NCBI GenBank assembly: GCA_016741995.1
Contig: JACVCO010000010.1
Coordinates: 62,001-126,000, forward strand
Length of the DNA: 64,000 nucleotides
DNA from: Hydrogenophaga sp.
Lineage (GTDB): Bacteria; Pseudomonadota; Gammaproteobacteria; Burkholderiales; Burkholderiaceae_C
Direction: 5' to 3'
The translations under genes were made by a program, and so were the position numbers. Positions 46,464 to 54,955 of the stretch are shown here, piece by piece. How positions within the stretch are numbered: position 1 is the first letter of the stretch; every line of letters begins with the position of its first letter. The notes beneath the pieces are model-generated. The model had not been told where the DNA came from, ran no database searches, and worked only from the letters and a program-made list of their open reading frames with translations.

Positions 46464-46805
46464 TCATCCCCGAACCGGTCGGGGCGGCCACTGCGGCCGA
46501 TCGGGTGGCGCAGCGGCGAGCGAGGCCAGGCCGGGTGCTGCCATGCACGGGCACGGGGCGCCTGGCACCGGCGGCAGCGCGCGGGCGTTCGGCAGCACGC
46601 AGGCGCCGCAACCCGCGTGGCATTCGCCGCCATCGGCCGCGTGGGCCTGGGGCGCATCGGCATTGCCGTCCTGACCGTGCAAGCTGTGCGCGTGGTGCCC
46701 CGTGGGCATGGGCTCCACGGTCGCCTCGTGCACGCAGGCCGCCACCGCGGCCGAGGTGAACGGCAGCAGCAGGGTCAACAGGAGCAGGGCGAACCAGCGG
46801 CGCAT
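46464..46805 (-). CDS. Small secreted His/Cys-rich protein, CzcI-like
   Basis: 113-residue protein with a signal peptide (MRRWFALLLLTLLLPFTSAAVA). The mature part is rich in His and Cys (CVHEATVE, GHHAHSLHG, GECHAGCGACVL), a composition like the CzcI family of metal-resistance-associated periplasmic proteins. No efflux genes adjoin it; it lies upstream of dsbB, which could oxidise its cysteines. A TACAAT element lies 7 bases before the ATG. Metal binding is inferred. Confidence 0.55.
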   Translation of the reverse strand: MRRWFALLLLTLLLPFTSAAVAACVHEATVEPMPTGHHAHSLHGQDGNADAPQAHAADGGECHAGCGACVLPNARALPPVPGAPCPCMAAPGLASLAAAPPDRPQWPPRPVRG

Positions 46806-46833
46806 GCGCCGGATTGTAGGAAAGGGCGGGGGC

Positions 46834-48546
46834 TCAGCCCGCCTGGCGCAGCGCCGGAAAGTCCTCGTCGCGGAACTCCATCGCGCCGCGCTGGCCGCTG
46901 GCGTCGCGCTCGATCTCCTGCTTGCGCAGTTGCACGCGGCGGATCTTGCCGGAGATGGTCTTGGGCAGTTCGTTCACGAACTCGATGCGGCGCACGCGCT
47001 TGTAGGCGGCCAGGTGCTCGCGCGCGAAGCCGAGGATGTTCTGTGCGAGTTCGGGGCCAGGTGTGGCACCGGCCGCGAGCAGCAGGTAGGCCTTGGGCAC
47101 CACGCCGCGGATCGCATCGGGCGAGGGCACCACGGCCACCTCCACCACGGCCTCGTGTTCGATCAGCGCGCTTTCCAGCTCGAACGGGCTGATGCGGTAG
47201 CCCGAGGCCTTGAACACGTCGTCGGCGCGGCCCACGAAGGTGAGGTAGCCATCCGCGTCGCGCGCGGCGGTGTCGCCCGTGTGGTAGTGGCCGTCGCGCA
47301 TCACCTCGGCGGTTTTCTCGGGGCTGTCGAGGTAGCCCACCATCAGGCCCAGCGGGCGCTCGCGCAGGTCGATGCAGACCTCGCCTTCGTCGGCCTCGTG
47401 GCCGTCGGCGTCCAGCAGGCGGATGGCGTAGCCCGGCAGCGGCCGGCCCATGGAGCCGGGCTTGAGCGGCTGCCCGCTCACGTTGCCGATCTGCGCGGTG
47501 GTCTCGGTCTGGCCGTAGCCGTCGCGCAGCCACAGGCCCCAGGCCGCGTGCACCTGCTCGATGATTTCGGGGTTCAGCGGTTCGCCCGCGCCGATGAGCT
47601 CACGCAGCGCGAGCTTGCCTTTCCAAGCCGCCAGGTCTTCCTGGATCAGCATGCGCCACACCGTGGGTGGTGCGCACAGGCTGGTCACGCGGCAGCGCGC
47701 CAGCGCTTCCAGCAGCGCGGGCGCGGCAAAGCGCGGCGTGTTGTGGATGAACACGCAGGCGCCCGCGTTCCAGGGCGCGAAGAAGCAGCTCCAGGCGTGC
47801 TTGGCCCAGCCGGGCGACGAGATGTTCAGGTGCACATCGCCCGGCTGCAGGCCGAGCCAGAACATGGTGGACAGGTGGCCCACCGGGTAGCTCTGGTGCG
47901 TGTGCATCACCAGCTTGGGCTGTGCGGTGGTGCCCGAGGTGAAGTACAGCAGCATCGGGTCAGTGGCCTGCGTGGGGCCGTCGGGCACGAAGCGGTCTTT
48001 GAGGGTGTGCGCGGTGGCGATGTCGTGCCAGCCCGCGGGCGCACCACCCACGGCGATGCGCGTGAAGCCGTGGCCGAGCTGATCGAACTTGCCGGTTTGC
48101 GCGCTGGCCACCACCACGTGCTTCACCTCGCCGCGCGTGAGGCGGTCGCGCAGGTCGTCCGCCGTGAGCAGGGCGGTGGCGGGGATGAGCACCGCGCCCA
48201 GCTTGATGCAGGCGAGCATGGTGTCCCACAGCGCCACCTCGTTGCCCAGCATCAGCAGCACGCGGTCGCCGCGCTGCACGCCCAGGCCGTGCAGGAAGTT
48301 GGCCACGCGGTTGGAGCGCGCGGCCATGTCGGCAAAGCTGTAGCGCTGCTCGCTGCCATCGGCCTCGGTGATCCACAGCGCGGGCTGCGTGTTGCCGTGG
48401 GCGAGCACGTCGAAATGGTCGAGCGCCCAGTTGAAGGTGGTGAGCGCGGGCCAGCGGAACCGCTGGCTGGCTTCGGCCTGCTGGCCACGCAGTTGCAGCA
48501 GCAGTTGGCGGGCGGATTCGAAAGCGGGTTGGGGTGTGGTCGTCAT
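46834..48546 (-). CDS. AMP-dependent acyl-CoA synthetase/ligase
   Basis: 570-residue adenylate-forming enzyme that activates a carboxylic acid to its CoA thioester. The P-loop-like motif is LLYFTSGTTAQPK, followed by DGYGQTETTAQIG and YHTGDTAARDADGYLTFVGRADDVFK, with the C-terminal catalytic lysine in LPKTISGKIRR. The pattern is nearest to medium-chain or acetyl/acetoacetyl-type ligases. It lies 34 bases downstream of the GAF/Fis regulator, separate from the cox genes in function. Confidence 0.88.
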   Translation of the reverse strand: MTTTPQPAFESARQLLLQLRGQQAEASQRFRWPALTTFNWALDHFDVLAHGNTQPALWITEADGSEQRYSFADMAARSNRVANFLHGLGVQRGDRVLLMLGNEVALWDTMLACIKLGAVLIPATALLTADDLRDRLTRGEVKHVVVASAQTGKFDQLGHGFTRIAVGGAPAGWHDIATAHTLKDRFVPDGPTQATDPMLLYFTSGTTAQPKLVMHTHQSYPVGHLSTMFWLGLQPGDVHLNISSPGWAKHAWSCFFAPWNAGACVFIHNTPRFAAPALLEALARCRVTSLCAPPTVWRMLIQEDLAAWKGKLALRELIGAGEPLNPEIIEQVHAAWGLWLRDGYGQTETTAQIGNVSGQPLKPGSMGRPLPGYAIRLLDADGHEADEGEVCIDLRERPLGLMVGYLDSPEKTAEVMRDGHYHTGDTAARDADGYLTFVGRADDVFKASGYRISPFELESALIEHEAVVEVAVVPSPDAIRGVVPKAYLLLAAGATPGPELAQNILGFAREHLAAYKRVRRIEFVNELPKTISGKIRRVQLRKQEIERDASGQRGAMEFRDEDFPALRQAG

Positions 48547-48580
48547 GGGGTGCGGCAAAAGGCGGGGCGAACGGTGGGGT

Positions 48581-49690
48581 TCAACGCCTGCGTGCACCCA
48601 GCTTGCGGTAGATCGTGGCGCGGCTGATGCCCAGCGCGCGCGCGGCTTCCATCACGTTGCCGCGTGCGTCGTCCACCGCCTTGCGGATGGCGGCGGTTTC
48701 CAGGTCTTTCAGCGGCACGGCCTGCGACACGTTCGCGCTGCGCGCGGCGCGCCGGTCGAGCTGCGTGAGCACCTGCAGCCGCAGGCCCGACCACAGCGGC
48801 AGCTCCAGTGCGCCGCCGTGGTGGGCGGCGGTGTCGAACAGCGATTCGATGGGCGCGGCGAAGTGCAGGCTGGCGTGGCCCGCGGGCGCGCCGGGCGTCA
48901 GGCCCAGCATGTCGGCCGCGGGGCGGTTCAGGCCGGTGATGTCGCCGTCGGCATCGATGCACACCAGGCCGTCGCTGTCGTCGCCGAGCACGCGGCCGGG
49001 CCAGTTCATGCGCAGCAGCAGGTGGTGCGGCCGGGCCAGGGTGAGCGCGTTCTCGATGCTGCGCGCCGACTGCGACACCAGGTGCTTGAGCGCGGGCTGT
49101 TCGTTCACGTTCACGCCGGTGAGGTCGAGCATGCCCACGCACTGGCCGTTCGGGTCCCAGATGGGGGCGCCGGCGCAGCTGTAGATGCTGGTGGCGTCGT
49201 AGAAGTGTTCGCCGCGGTGCAGCCATACGGGCTGCAGGTCGGTGAGCGCGGCGCCGATGGCGGTGGTGCCCACGGCGCGTTCCGACAAGTCCACACCCAC
49301 GCGCGCGATGCGGCTCACGCTCGGGTCGTGCCGGTCGATCGGGCCGTTCACGTCGATCACCACGCCCTCGGCGTTGGTGAGGATGGCGAAGTAGCGCGTG
49401 TGCGCCATGGCGCGCGCGAGCTGGCGGATCACGGGGCTGGCGGCCTGCAGCAGCGGCTGGCTGGCCTCCACCACCTGGTGCATGCGCGCGCTGCTCACCG
49501 CGTCGAAAGCCACCTCGCGCCGCGGCTCCAGGCCCAGCTGCAGGCAGCGCCGCCACGAACGCGCCACCCAAGGCGACAGGCGCGGCCCGGCTTCGGGGTC
49601 GCGCGCCTCCAGCACGGCGTGGCGGGCCTGCGCGATCAAGGCCAGGCGGTCGTTGGGCGAAGCGGCGTGGCTGAAGGGCATGGGGGTCAT
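48581..49690 (-). CDS. GAF-domain Fis-type regulator lacking an AAA+ domain
   Basis: 369-residue regulator resembling AcoR-type activators at both ends: an N-terminal region (LSPWVARSWRRCLQLGLEPRRE, VGVDLSERAVGTTAIGAALTD with YSCAGAPIWDPNG), then a short PAS-like segment, then a C-terminal Fis helix-turn-helix (ETAAIRKAVDDARGNVMEAARALGISRATIYRKL). The central sigma-54 AAA+ ATPase domain is absent, so it cannot drive sigma-54 open-complex formation in the usual way. It follows the cox accessory genes on the same strand and may regulate them. Confidence 0.8.
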   Translation of the reverse strand: MTPMPFSHAASPNDRLALIAQARHAVLEARDPEAGPRLSPWVARSWRRCLQLGLEPRREVAFDAVSSARMHQVVEASQPLLQAASPVIRQLARAMAHTRYFAILTNAEGVVIDVNGPIDRHDPSVSRIARVGVDLSERAVGTTAIGAALTDLQPVWLHRGEHFYDATSIYSCAGAPIWDPNGQCVGMLDLTGVNVNEQPALKHLVSQSARSIENALTLARPHHLLLRMNWPGRVLGDDSDGLVCIDADGDITGLNRPAADMLGLTPGAPAGHASLHFAAPIESLFDTAAHHGGALELPLWSGLRLQVLTQLDRRAARSANVSQAVPLKDLETAAIRKAVDDARGNVMEAARALGISRATIYRKLGARRR

Positions 49691-49713
49691 TGGAACAGCC
49701 CGCCGCGGTGCGA

Positions 49714-50376
49714 TCAACCGTTGTTCATGCCGCACTGCGGCAAAGGCAGTTCCACCGGCAGGCCGCTGGCCTGGGCCAGGCGCTGCAGGTCCTGCGGCGT
49801 GTCCAGGTCGAGCGTGTGCGCGGTGTCGGCGTTGATCCAGAGCTTCACCGCCTCGGGCCGCTCGCGGCGCCAGGCGCGCAGGCCGCCGGGGTGGTTGCGC
49901 AGCTGCGCGCAGGCCAGGCCGTCGAGCACGGTCGGGTGGCCGGGCTGGCCCTGCACCATGGGTACCAGCGCGTGCTGGCCGCGGGTGCGCTGCTCGAACG
50001 CGGTTAATGCGTTGCGCAACTGCGGCGCGCCCATGGCGGGCTGGTCGGCCAGCAGCACCAGCAGGCGTTCGGGGGTGGACGCCAGGCTGTGCAGGCCCAC
50101 ACGCAGCGAATCGGCGGGCTCTTCGCCGGGGCTGGGGTTGCGCAGCAGCACGGGGCGCCGCGCCTCGGGCAGCGTGGCCACGTGCGCGGCAATCGCGTCG
50201 GCGTGGTGGCCCAGCACCAGGCGCACATCGTCCACGCCGGCCTCGGCGAGTGCGTCCAGCAGGCGCTGCAGCAGTGTTTGCCCGCCCAGGCGGATGAGGC
50301 ACTTGGGCACGCCGCCCAGGCGGCTGCCCGCGCCCGCGGCCAGCACCAGCGCCACCGTGGCCGAGTAGCGGCTCAA
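49714..50376 (-). CDS. MobA/MocA-like molybdenum cofactor nucleotidyltransferase
   Basis: 220-residue protein of the MobA-like NTP transferase group (MocA/CoxI), expected to attach CMP to molybdopterin for the cytosine-dinucleotide cofactor of xanthine oxidase-family enzymes. The nucleotide-binding N-terminus is VLAAGAGSRLGGVPKCLIRLGG, and LADQPAMGAPQL is the metal-site region. The start overlaps the xdhC stop (ATGA). Position in the cox cluster supports maturation of CoxL. Confidence 0.85.
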   Translation of the reverse strand: MSRYSATVALVLAAGAGSRLGGVPKCLIRLGGQTLLQRLLDALAEAGVDDVRLVLGHHADAIAAHVATLPEARRPVLLRNPSPGEEPADSLRVGLHSLASTPERLLVLLADQPAMGAPQLRNALTAFEQRTRGQHALVPMVQGQPGHPTVLDGLACAQLRNHPGGLRAWRRERPEAVKLWINADTAHTLDLDTPQDLQRLAQASGLPVELPLPQCGMNNG

Positions 50377-51407
50377 ACGTCTTCGCGCACGAAGCAGCTC
50401 ACCGCGTCGTTCGCGCTCACGTCGAGCTTTTCTTTCGCGGGGCCCACGGCCAGGTCGCGCGGCAGCGGCACGCCGTTCTTCACCGCCAGAACCTCGGCCA
50501 TCACGCTCACCGCGATCTCGGCCGGCGTCTTGCTGCCGATGTAGATGCCGATCGGCCCGCGCAGGTGCGCCAGGCTTTCTTCGGTCTGCTCGAAGTGTTC
50601 GATGAGTCGCGCCTGGCGCAGCGCCTGGTTGCGCCGCGAGCCGATGGCGCCGATGTAGAAGGCGTCGGTGCCCAGCGCTTCAAGCAGCGCCAGGTCGTCG
50701 AGTTTGGGGTCGTGCGTGAGCGCGACGATGGCGGTGCGGCGGTCGGCGCGGAAGGCGCGCACCACGTCGTCGGGCATGTCGTGCAGCAGCGTCACGCCTG
50801 GCACCTGCCAGGCGCCGCGGTATTCCTCGCGCGGGTCGCACACCGTCACGCTGAAGCCGCTGAACAGCGCCATGGTGGCCAGGTACTCGGTGAGCTGGCC
50901 GGCACCGATCATGAGCAACCGGTATTCGGGGCCGAAGGCGTTGTGCAGCCAACCGCCGTGTTCGCGCAGCGCCTCGGGTTGGGCGATATCGGCCAGCACC
51001 ACGCGGCCGGTGTCGATCTCGGTGCTGCGCTCCACCATGCGGCCTTCGCCCAGGCGCGTCACCAGGTCGGCCAGGGTGGCGGTGTCGGGGTTGAACTCCA
51101 GCAGCAACTCCAGCGTGCCGCCGCAGGGCAGGCCGAAGCGGTGGGCTTCGTCGGCGCTCACGCCGTAGCGCGTTTTCTGGGGCGGGCCGTCCTGCAGCGC
51201 GTCGCGGTAGCGGTGGATCAGGTCGTCCTCGATGCAGCCGCCCGAGACAGAGCCGACCACGGCCCCACCCTCGCACAGCGCCATGATGGAACCCACCGGG
51301 CGCGGCGAGCTGCCCCAGGTGCGGATGACGGTGGCCAGCAGCGTGGCCTTGCCCGCGCGCCGCCAGTCCAGCAGCGTGCGCAGCACGAAAAGATCGAGGT
51401 TTTCCAT
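50373..51407 (-). CDS. XdhC/CoxF family Moco sulfuration factor
   Basis: 344-residue maturation protein. The N-terminal XdhC/CoxI domain has TWGSSPRPVGSIMALCEGGAVVGSVSGGCIE, and the C-terminal Rossmann domain has LLMIGAGQLTEYLATMALFSGFSVTVCDPR and VALTHDPKLDD...YIGAIGSRR. XdhC-type proteins bind and sulfurate the molybdenum cofactor before insertion. The ATG at 51407 gives MENLDLFVL. It lies 10 bases after coxG. Confidence 0.9.
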   Translation of the reverse strand: MENLDLFVLRTLLDWRRAGKATLLATVIRTWGSSPRPVGSIMALCEGGAVVGSVSGGCIEDDLIHRYRDALQDGPPQKTRYGVSADEAHRFGLPCGGTLELLLEFNPDTATLADLVTRLGEGRMVERSTEIDTGRVVLADIAQPEALREHGGWLHNAFGPEYRLLMIGAGQLTEYLATMALFSGFSVTVCDPREEYRGAWQVPGVTLLHDMPDDVVRAFRADRRTAIVALTHDPKLDDLALLEALGTDAFYIGAIGSRRNQALRQARLIEHFEQTEESLAHLRGPIGIYIGSKTPAEIAVSVMAEVLAVKNGVPLPRDLAVGPAKEKLDVSANDAVSCFVREDV

Positions 51408-51417
51408 GGTGTTGGGT

Positions 51418-52014
51418 TCACCCCCAGGCGGCGGTGAAGAAGACGAGGATGCCGATGATGAACGTGACGCCGAAGGCCAGCGCGGCCCAGGCCTCCACCG
51501 GCCAGGGGCCCGACGGGGCGCGGGCCACCGCCGTGGCGGGTGCCGCCGCCTTGGCCGCGGCGGCCTCGGGGTGGCGGCGCAGCAATTCTTCCTCGAAGCG
51601 GCGGAAGAAGTCGTCGGCCATTGTTTTGGCCGCACCGTCAATAAGGCGTTGGCCCAGCTGGGCGATCTTGCCGCCCACGGTGGATTTCACGGTGTAGCTC
51701 AGTTCGCAGGTGCTGCCCGTGGGCTTCAGATCGACCTGCGATTCGCCCTTGCCGAAGCCGGCCACGCCGCCCTGCGCTTCGAACGTGAGCTTGTAGCGCT
51801 CGGGCGCCACGATGTCGCTGAGCTGCACCTTGCCGGTGAACTTGGCCGACACCGGGCCCACCTTGATGCCCGCGCCCACGGCGTAGGCGTCGCCGCCCAG
51901 GGGTTCGAACTTGTCGCAGCCCGGCACGCAGGCCTTGAGGACGGCGGGGTCGTTGAGCGCGTCCCAGGCCTGTTGCTGGGTCACGGGTAGGGGGCGGCTG
52001 CCTTGCATGTCCAT
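51418..52014 (-). CDS. coxG: CO dehydrogenase subunit G-like SRPBCC protein
   Basis: 198-residue protein. Residues 1-150 form the SRPBCC (CoxG) fold: MDMQGSRPLPVTQQQAWDALNDPAVLKACVPGC and YTVKSTVGGKIAQLGQRLIDGAAK. A C-terminal hydrophobic helix (ALAFGVTFIIGILVFFTAAW) would anchor it in the membrane. CoxG recruits CO dehydrogenase to the membrane in Oligotropha-type systems. It lies 28 bases after coxE. Confidence 0.92.
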   Translation of the reverse strand: MDMQGSRPLPVTQQQAWDALNDPAVLKACVPGCDKFEPLGGDAYAVGAGIKVGPVSAKFTGKVQLSDIVAPERYKLTFEAQGGVAGFGKGESQVDLKPTGSTCELSYTVKSTVGGKIAQLGQRLIDGAAKTMADDFFRRFEEELLRRHPEAAAAKAAAPATAVARAPSGPWPVEAWAALAFGVTFIIGILVFFTAAWG

Positions 52015-52042
52015 GGAAAGTCTCCGGGTCGGATGTTGGGAT

Positions 52043-53218
52043 TCAGCGTGTCTTGAAAAGTGCCGCCAGCGCTTGCGCCAGTTGCTGCAGGTGTTCGAGG
52101 TTGTGCACGGCCAGCATGCCGTGCGCGTGCTTGTGCAGCACGCTGGCGCCGCGCGCCAGCGGCGCGTAGCCGTCAAAGCGCAGCAGCGGGTTGAGCCACA
52201 GCAACTGCCGGCTGTGCCGCTTGAGCCATTGCAGTTCGGCCTCCAGCACATCGGGTTCGCCGGTGTCCAGCCCGTCGGTGATCAGCAGCACCTGCGTGCG
52301 CCGGCCCACCAGGCAACGCGCGTGGTGTTCGCGCAGTTGCGCGAGCGAATCGCCCAGGCGCGTGCCGCCCGCGAAATCGGCGATGGCCGCGTTGCACAGC
52401 GCCAGCATGGCGTCGGCGTCGTTGTGGCGCCAGGCGTTGCGCAGGTCGGTCAGCGTGGTGCCGAAGGCGAACACCGAGCGCGGCACGCCGCGCGTGGCCT
52501 GGTGCAGGAAGGCGAGCAGCAGGCGCGCGTAGCGCTCCATCGAGCCCGACACGTCCACCAGCACCAGCAGCGGCAGCACCTGGCGGCGGCGCTCGCGCCG
52601 CGGCGGGTCGATCAGCTCGCCATCGTGCCGGCGCGCCTGCTGCAGCGCGCGGCCCCAGTGAATGCGGTGGCCGCGGCTGCCCGGGCGCTCGCGCCGGCTG
52701 CGCACCTCGGGCAAGGGCAGGGCGATCTCGCGCGCGAGCGTTTCAACCAGGCGGAACTCGCTGGCCGACAGGCCCGCGAAATCGGCGTGGCGCAGGCGCT
52801 GCAGGTCGCTCGCCGTCATGGCGGCGTCGAACTTCAGTTCGGTTTCGCTCGGCTTGCGCTGCTTGGCAATGGCTCCCGCCACGGACAGCGCCTCTTGCGA
52901 GCGCGCCTTGCGCGCGGCGGGCTTGGCCGTGGGCGCTTTGGGCAGCATCTGCGAGAGCAGTTGCTTCTCGAGTTCGGGGTTGCGGAAGAACGCGGCAAAG
53001 AGTTCGTCGAACACCTCGATGTCTTGCGGCCGGCTCACCAGCACGGCACCCAGCGCAGCGTGCAGATCGTCGCGCCGCGCCACGCCCACGAGTTCGGTGG
53101 CGGTGATGGCGCTGGCGATGCGCGCGCTGTCCACCGGCACGCCGGCGCGGCGCAGCGCGCGGCCGAAGGCGGTGATCTGGTCCGGGAACTTGCCGGTGCG
53201 TGCGTCGCCGAGTTGCAT
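52043..53218 (-). CDS. coxE: VWA-domain protein CoxE
   Basis: 391-residue von Willebrand factor A-type protein that works with the CoxD ATPase in maturing the CO dehydrogenase active site. The MIDAS motif is LVDVSGSMERYARLLLAFLH; the threonine and aspartate of GTTLTD and ITDGLDTGEPDVLEAEL complete it. It lies 16 bases after coxD. Confidence 0.92.
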   Translation of the reverse strand: MQLGDARTGKFPDQITAFGRALRRAGVPVDSARIASAITATELVGVARRDDLHAALGAVLVSRPQDIEVFDELFAAFFRNPELEKQLLSQMLPKAPTAKPAARKARSQEALSVAGAIAKQRKPSETELKFDAAMTASDLQRLRHADFAGLSASEFRLVETLAREIALPLPEVRSRRERPGSRGHRIHWGRALQQARRHDGELIDPPRRERRRQVLPLLVLVDVSGSMERYARLLLAFLHQATRGVPRSVFAFGTTLTDLRNAWRHNDADAMLALCNAAIADFAGGTRLGDSLAQLREHHARCLVGRRTQVLLITDGLDTGEPDVLEAELQWLKRHSRQLLWLNPLLRFDGYAPLARGASVLHKHAHGMLAVHNLEHLQQLAQALAALFKTR

Positions 53219-53234
53219 GGCGGGAGAACCGGTG

Positions 53235-54152
53235 TCAGGCGACGTCCGGTTGCAGCAACTGGTCGATCATCGGCAGCAGCGCGGCCACGTCTTCGCGCTG
53301 CTTGAACAGAATGCCCGCGGTGTCCTGGATCACCTCCGGGTCGAGCGTGAGCGTGTCCAGCGCCACCAGGGCCTTGGCCCATTCCACGCTTTCGGCAATG
53401 CCGGGTGCGCGCTGGAAGGCGTTGCTGAAGGGCTGCGCGCGCAGGCGCTCCACGAAGCGCGCGATCTGCTCGGTGAGCGCAGCGCTGGCCCGCGGCACCT
53501 GGCCGCGCACGATGGCGAGTTCGCGCTCGCGGTCGGGGTGGTCGAGCCACTGGTAGAGGCAGCGCCGCTTCACCGCGTCGTTCAGATCGCGCGTGCGGTT
53601 GCTGGTGAGGATGGTGAGCGGCGCGGCGTGGGCGGTGATGGTGCCCAGCTCGGGAATGCTCACCTGGTATTCGCCCAGGTATTCCAGCAGGAAGGCCTCG
53701 AAGGGCTCGTCCGCGCGGTCCACCTCGTCGATCAACAGCACCGCGCCGGGCGCGGGCGCTTGCAGCGCCTGCAGCAGCGGGCGGCGGATCAGGTAGCGCT
53801 CCTGGTAGACCTCGCGCTCGATCTGCTCGGGCGTGGCGGTGTTCTGCGCGGCGCGCATGTGCAGCAGCTGCGCGGTGTGGTTCCACTCGTACAGCGCCTC
53901 GCGCTGCTCCATGCCGTCGTAGCACTGCAGGCGCAGCAACGGGCGCTCCAGCACGCGCGACAAGGCCTTGGCCAGTTCCGTCTTGCCCACGCCGGGCTCG
54001 CCCTCCAGCAGCAGCGGGCGCTGCAGCCGCATGGCCAGGAACACGGCGGTGGCCAGCGCGCGCGGGGCGTGGTAACCCACCCCCCGCAGCGCGGCCAGCA
54101 AGGCGTCGATGTCGCGCGGCTCGCTCGGCAAGGCGGCGCTTTCTCCAGGCAT
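53235..54152 (-). CDS. coxD: MoxR-family AAA+ ATPase CoxD
   Basis: 305-residue AAA+ chaperone-like ATPase needed to build the metal-sulfur centre of CO dehydrogenases. Walker A is LLEGEPGVGKTELAKALS, Walker B VLLIDEVDRADEPFEAFLLE, sensor region LTILTSNRTRDLNDAVKRRCLYQWLDHP. The start overlaps the coxM stop by one base, and coxE follows. Confidence 0.94.
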   Translation of the reverse strand: MPGESAALPSEPRDIDALLAALRGVGYHAPRALATAVFLAMRLQRPLLLEGEPGVGKTELAKALSRVLERPLLRLQCYDGMEQREALYEWNHTAQLLHMRAAQNTATPEQIEREVYQERYLIRRPLLQALQAPAPGAVLLIDEVDRADEPFEAFLLEYLGEYQVSIPELGTITAHAAPLTILTSNRTRDLNDAVKRRCLYQWLDHPDRERELAIVRGQVPRASAALTEQIARFVERLRAQPFSNAFQRAPGIAESVEWAKALVALDTLTLDPEVIQDTAGILFKQREDVAALLPMIDQLLQPDVA

Positions 54153-54943
54153 CAGCCGTTGGCCATCGCCACCGCGCGCTGCGTCTGCACGCGGATCAGC
54201 TGCGCGCGGTACGCGGCGCTGGCGTGCAGGTCGCTGTTGAGCGCGCCGGCGTCGATCGCCACGCCCTGCACGGCCTCGGGCGTGAAGCCCTTGCCGAGCG
54301 CGGCCTCCAGCCCCGCGTGGCGGAACACGCCGTTGCCCGCACCGGTCACGGCCACGCGCGCGCCGCCGTCGGTAAGCGCCACGAACACGCCCACCAGCGC
54401 AAAGCGCGAAGCCGGTTGGCGGAACTTGGCGTAGGCCGCTTTTTTGGGGATGGGGAAGCGGATGGCGGTGATGAGTTCGCCGCTGTCCAGCGCGGTGGTG
54501 TACATGCCGCGGAAGTAGTCGTCGGCCTTGATCTCGCGCTTGTCGGTGACGATGGTGGCGCCGAGCGCGAGCGCCGCGCTCGGGTAGCAGGCGGCCGGGT
54601 CGTTGTTGGCCAGCGAGCCGCCGATGGTGCCCATGGCACGCACCTGGCGGTCGCCGATCTGGCCCGCCAGCGCGGCCAGCGCCGGGATCGACGATTTCAC
54701 GTCCGCGCTGCTGGCCACTTCCTCGTGGCGCGTCATGGCGCCGATGACGAGGTGGTTGCCGTCGCGGCGGATGCCGCGCAGCTCGGCCACACCACCCAGG
54801 TCCACCAGTGCGCCGGGCTGGGCCAGGCGTTGCTTGAGGGAGGCGATGAGCGTCTGGCCACCGGCCAGCGGTTGTGTGCCGGCGCCGGCGATGCGCTTGG
54901 CGTCGGCCAGGGTCTTGGGCTGTTCAAGGGTGAAGGCGTACAT
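54152..54943 (-). CDS. coxM: CO dehydrogenase-type FAD-binding medium subunit
   Basis: 263-residue flavoprotein subunit that transfers electrons from the [2Fe-2S] subunit to the quinone pool. FAD motifs: PLAGGQTLIASLKQRL and the loop MGTIGGSLANNDPAACYPS. Standard N-terminus MYAFTLEQPKTLADA. It follows coxL by 12 bases; the S-L-M order is that of form II clusters. Confidence 0.93.
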   Translation of the reverse strand: MYAFTLEQPKTLADAKRIAGAGTQPLAGGQTLIASLKQRLAQPGALVDLGGVAELRGIRRDGNHLVIGAMTRHEEVASSADVKSSIPALAALAGQIGDRQVRAMGTIGGSLANNDPAACYPSAALALGATIVTDKREIKADDYFRGMYTTALDSGELITAIRFPIPKKAAYAKFRQPASRFALVGVFVALTDGGARVAVTGAGNGVFRHAGLEAALGKGFTPEAVQGVAIDAGALNSDLHASAAYRAQLIRVQTQRAVAMANG

Positions 54944-54955
54944 GGTCTTGTCTCC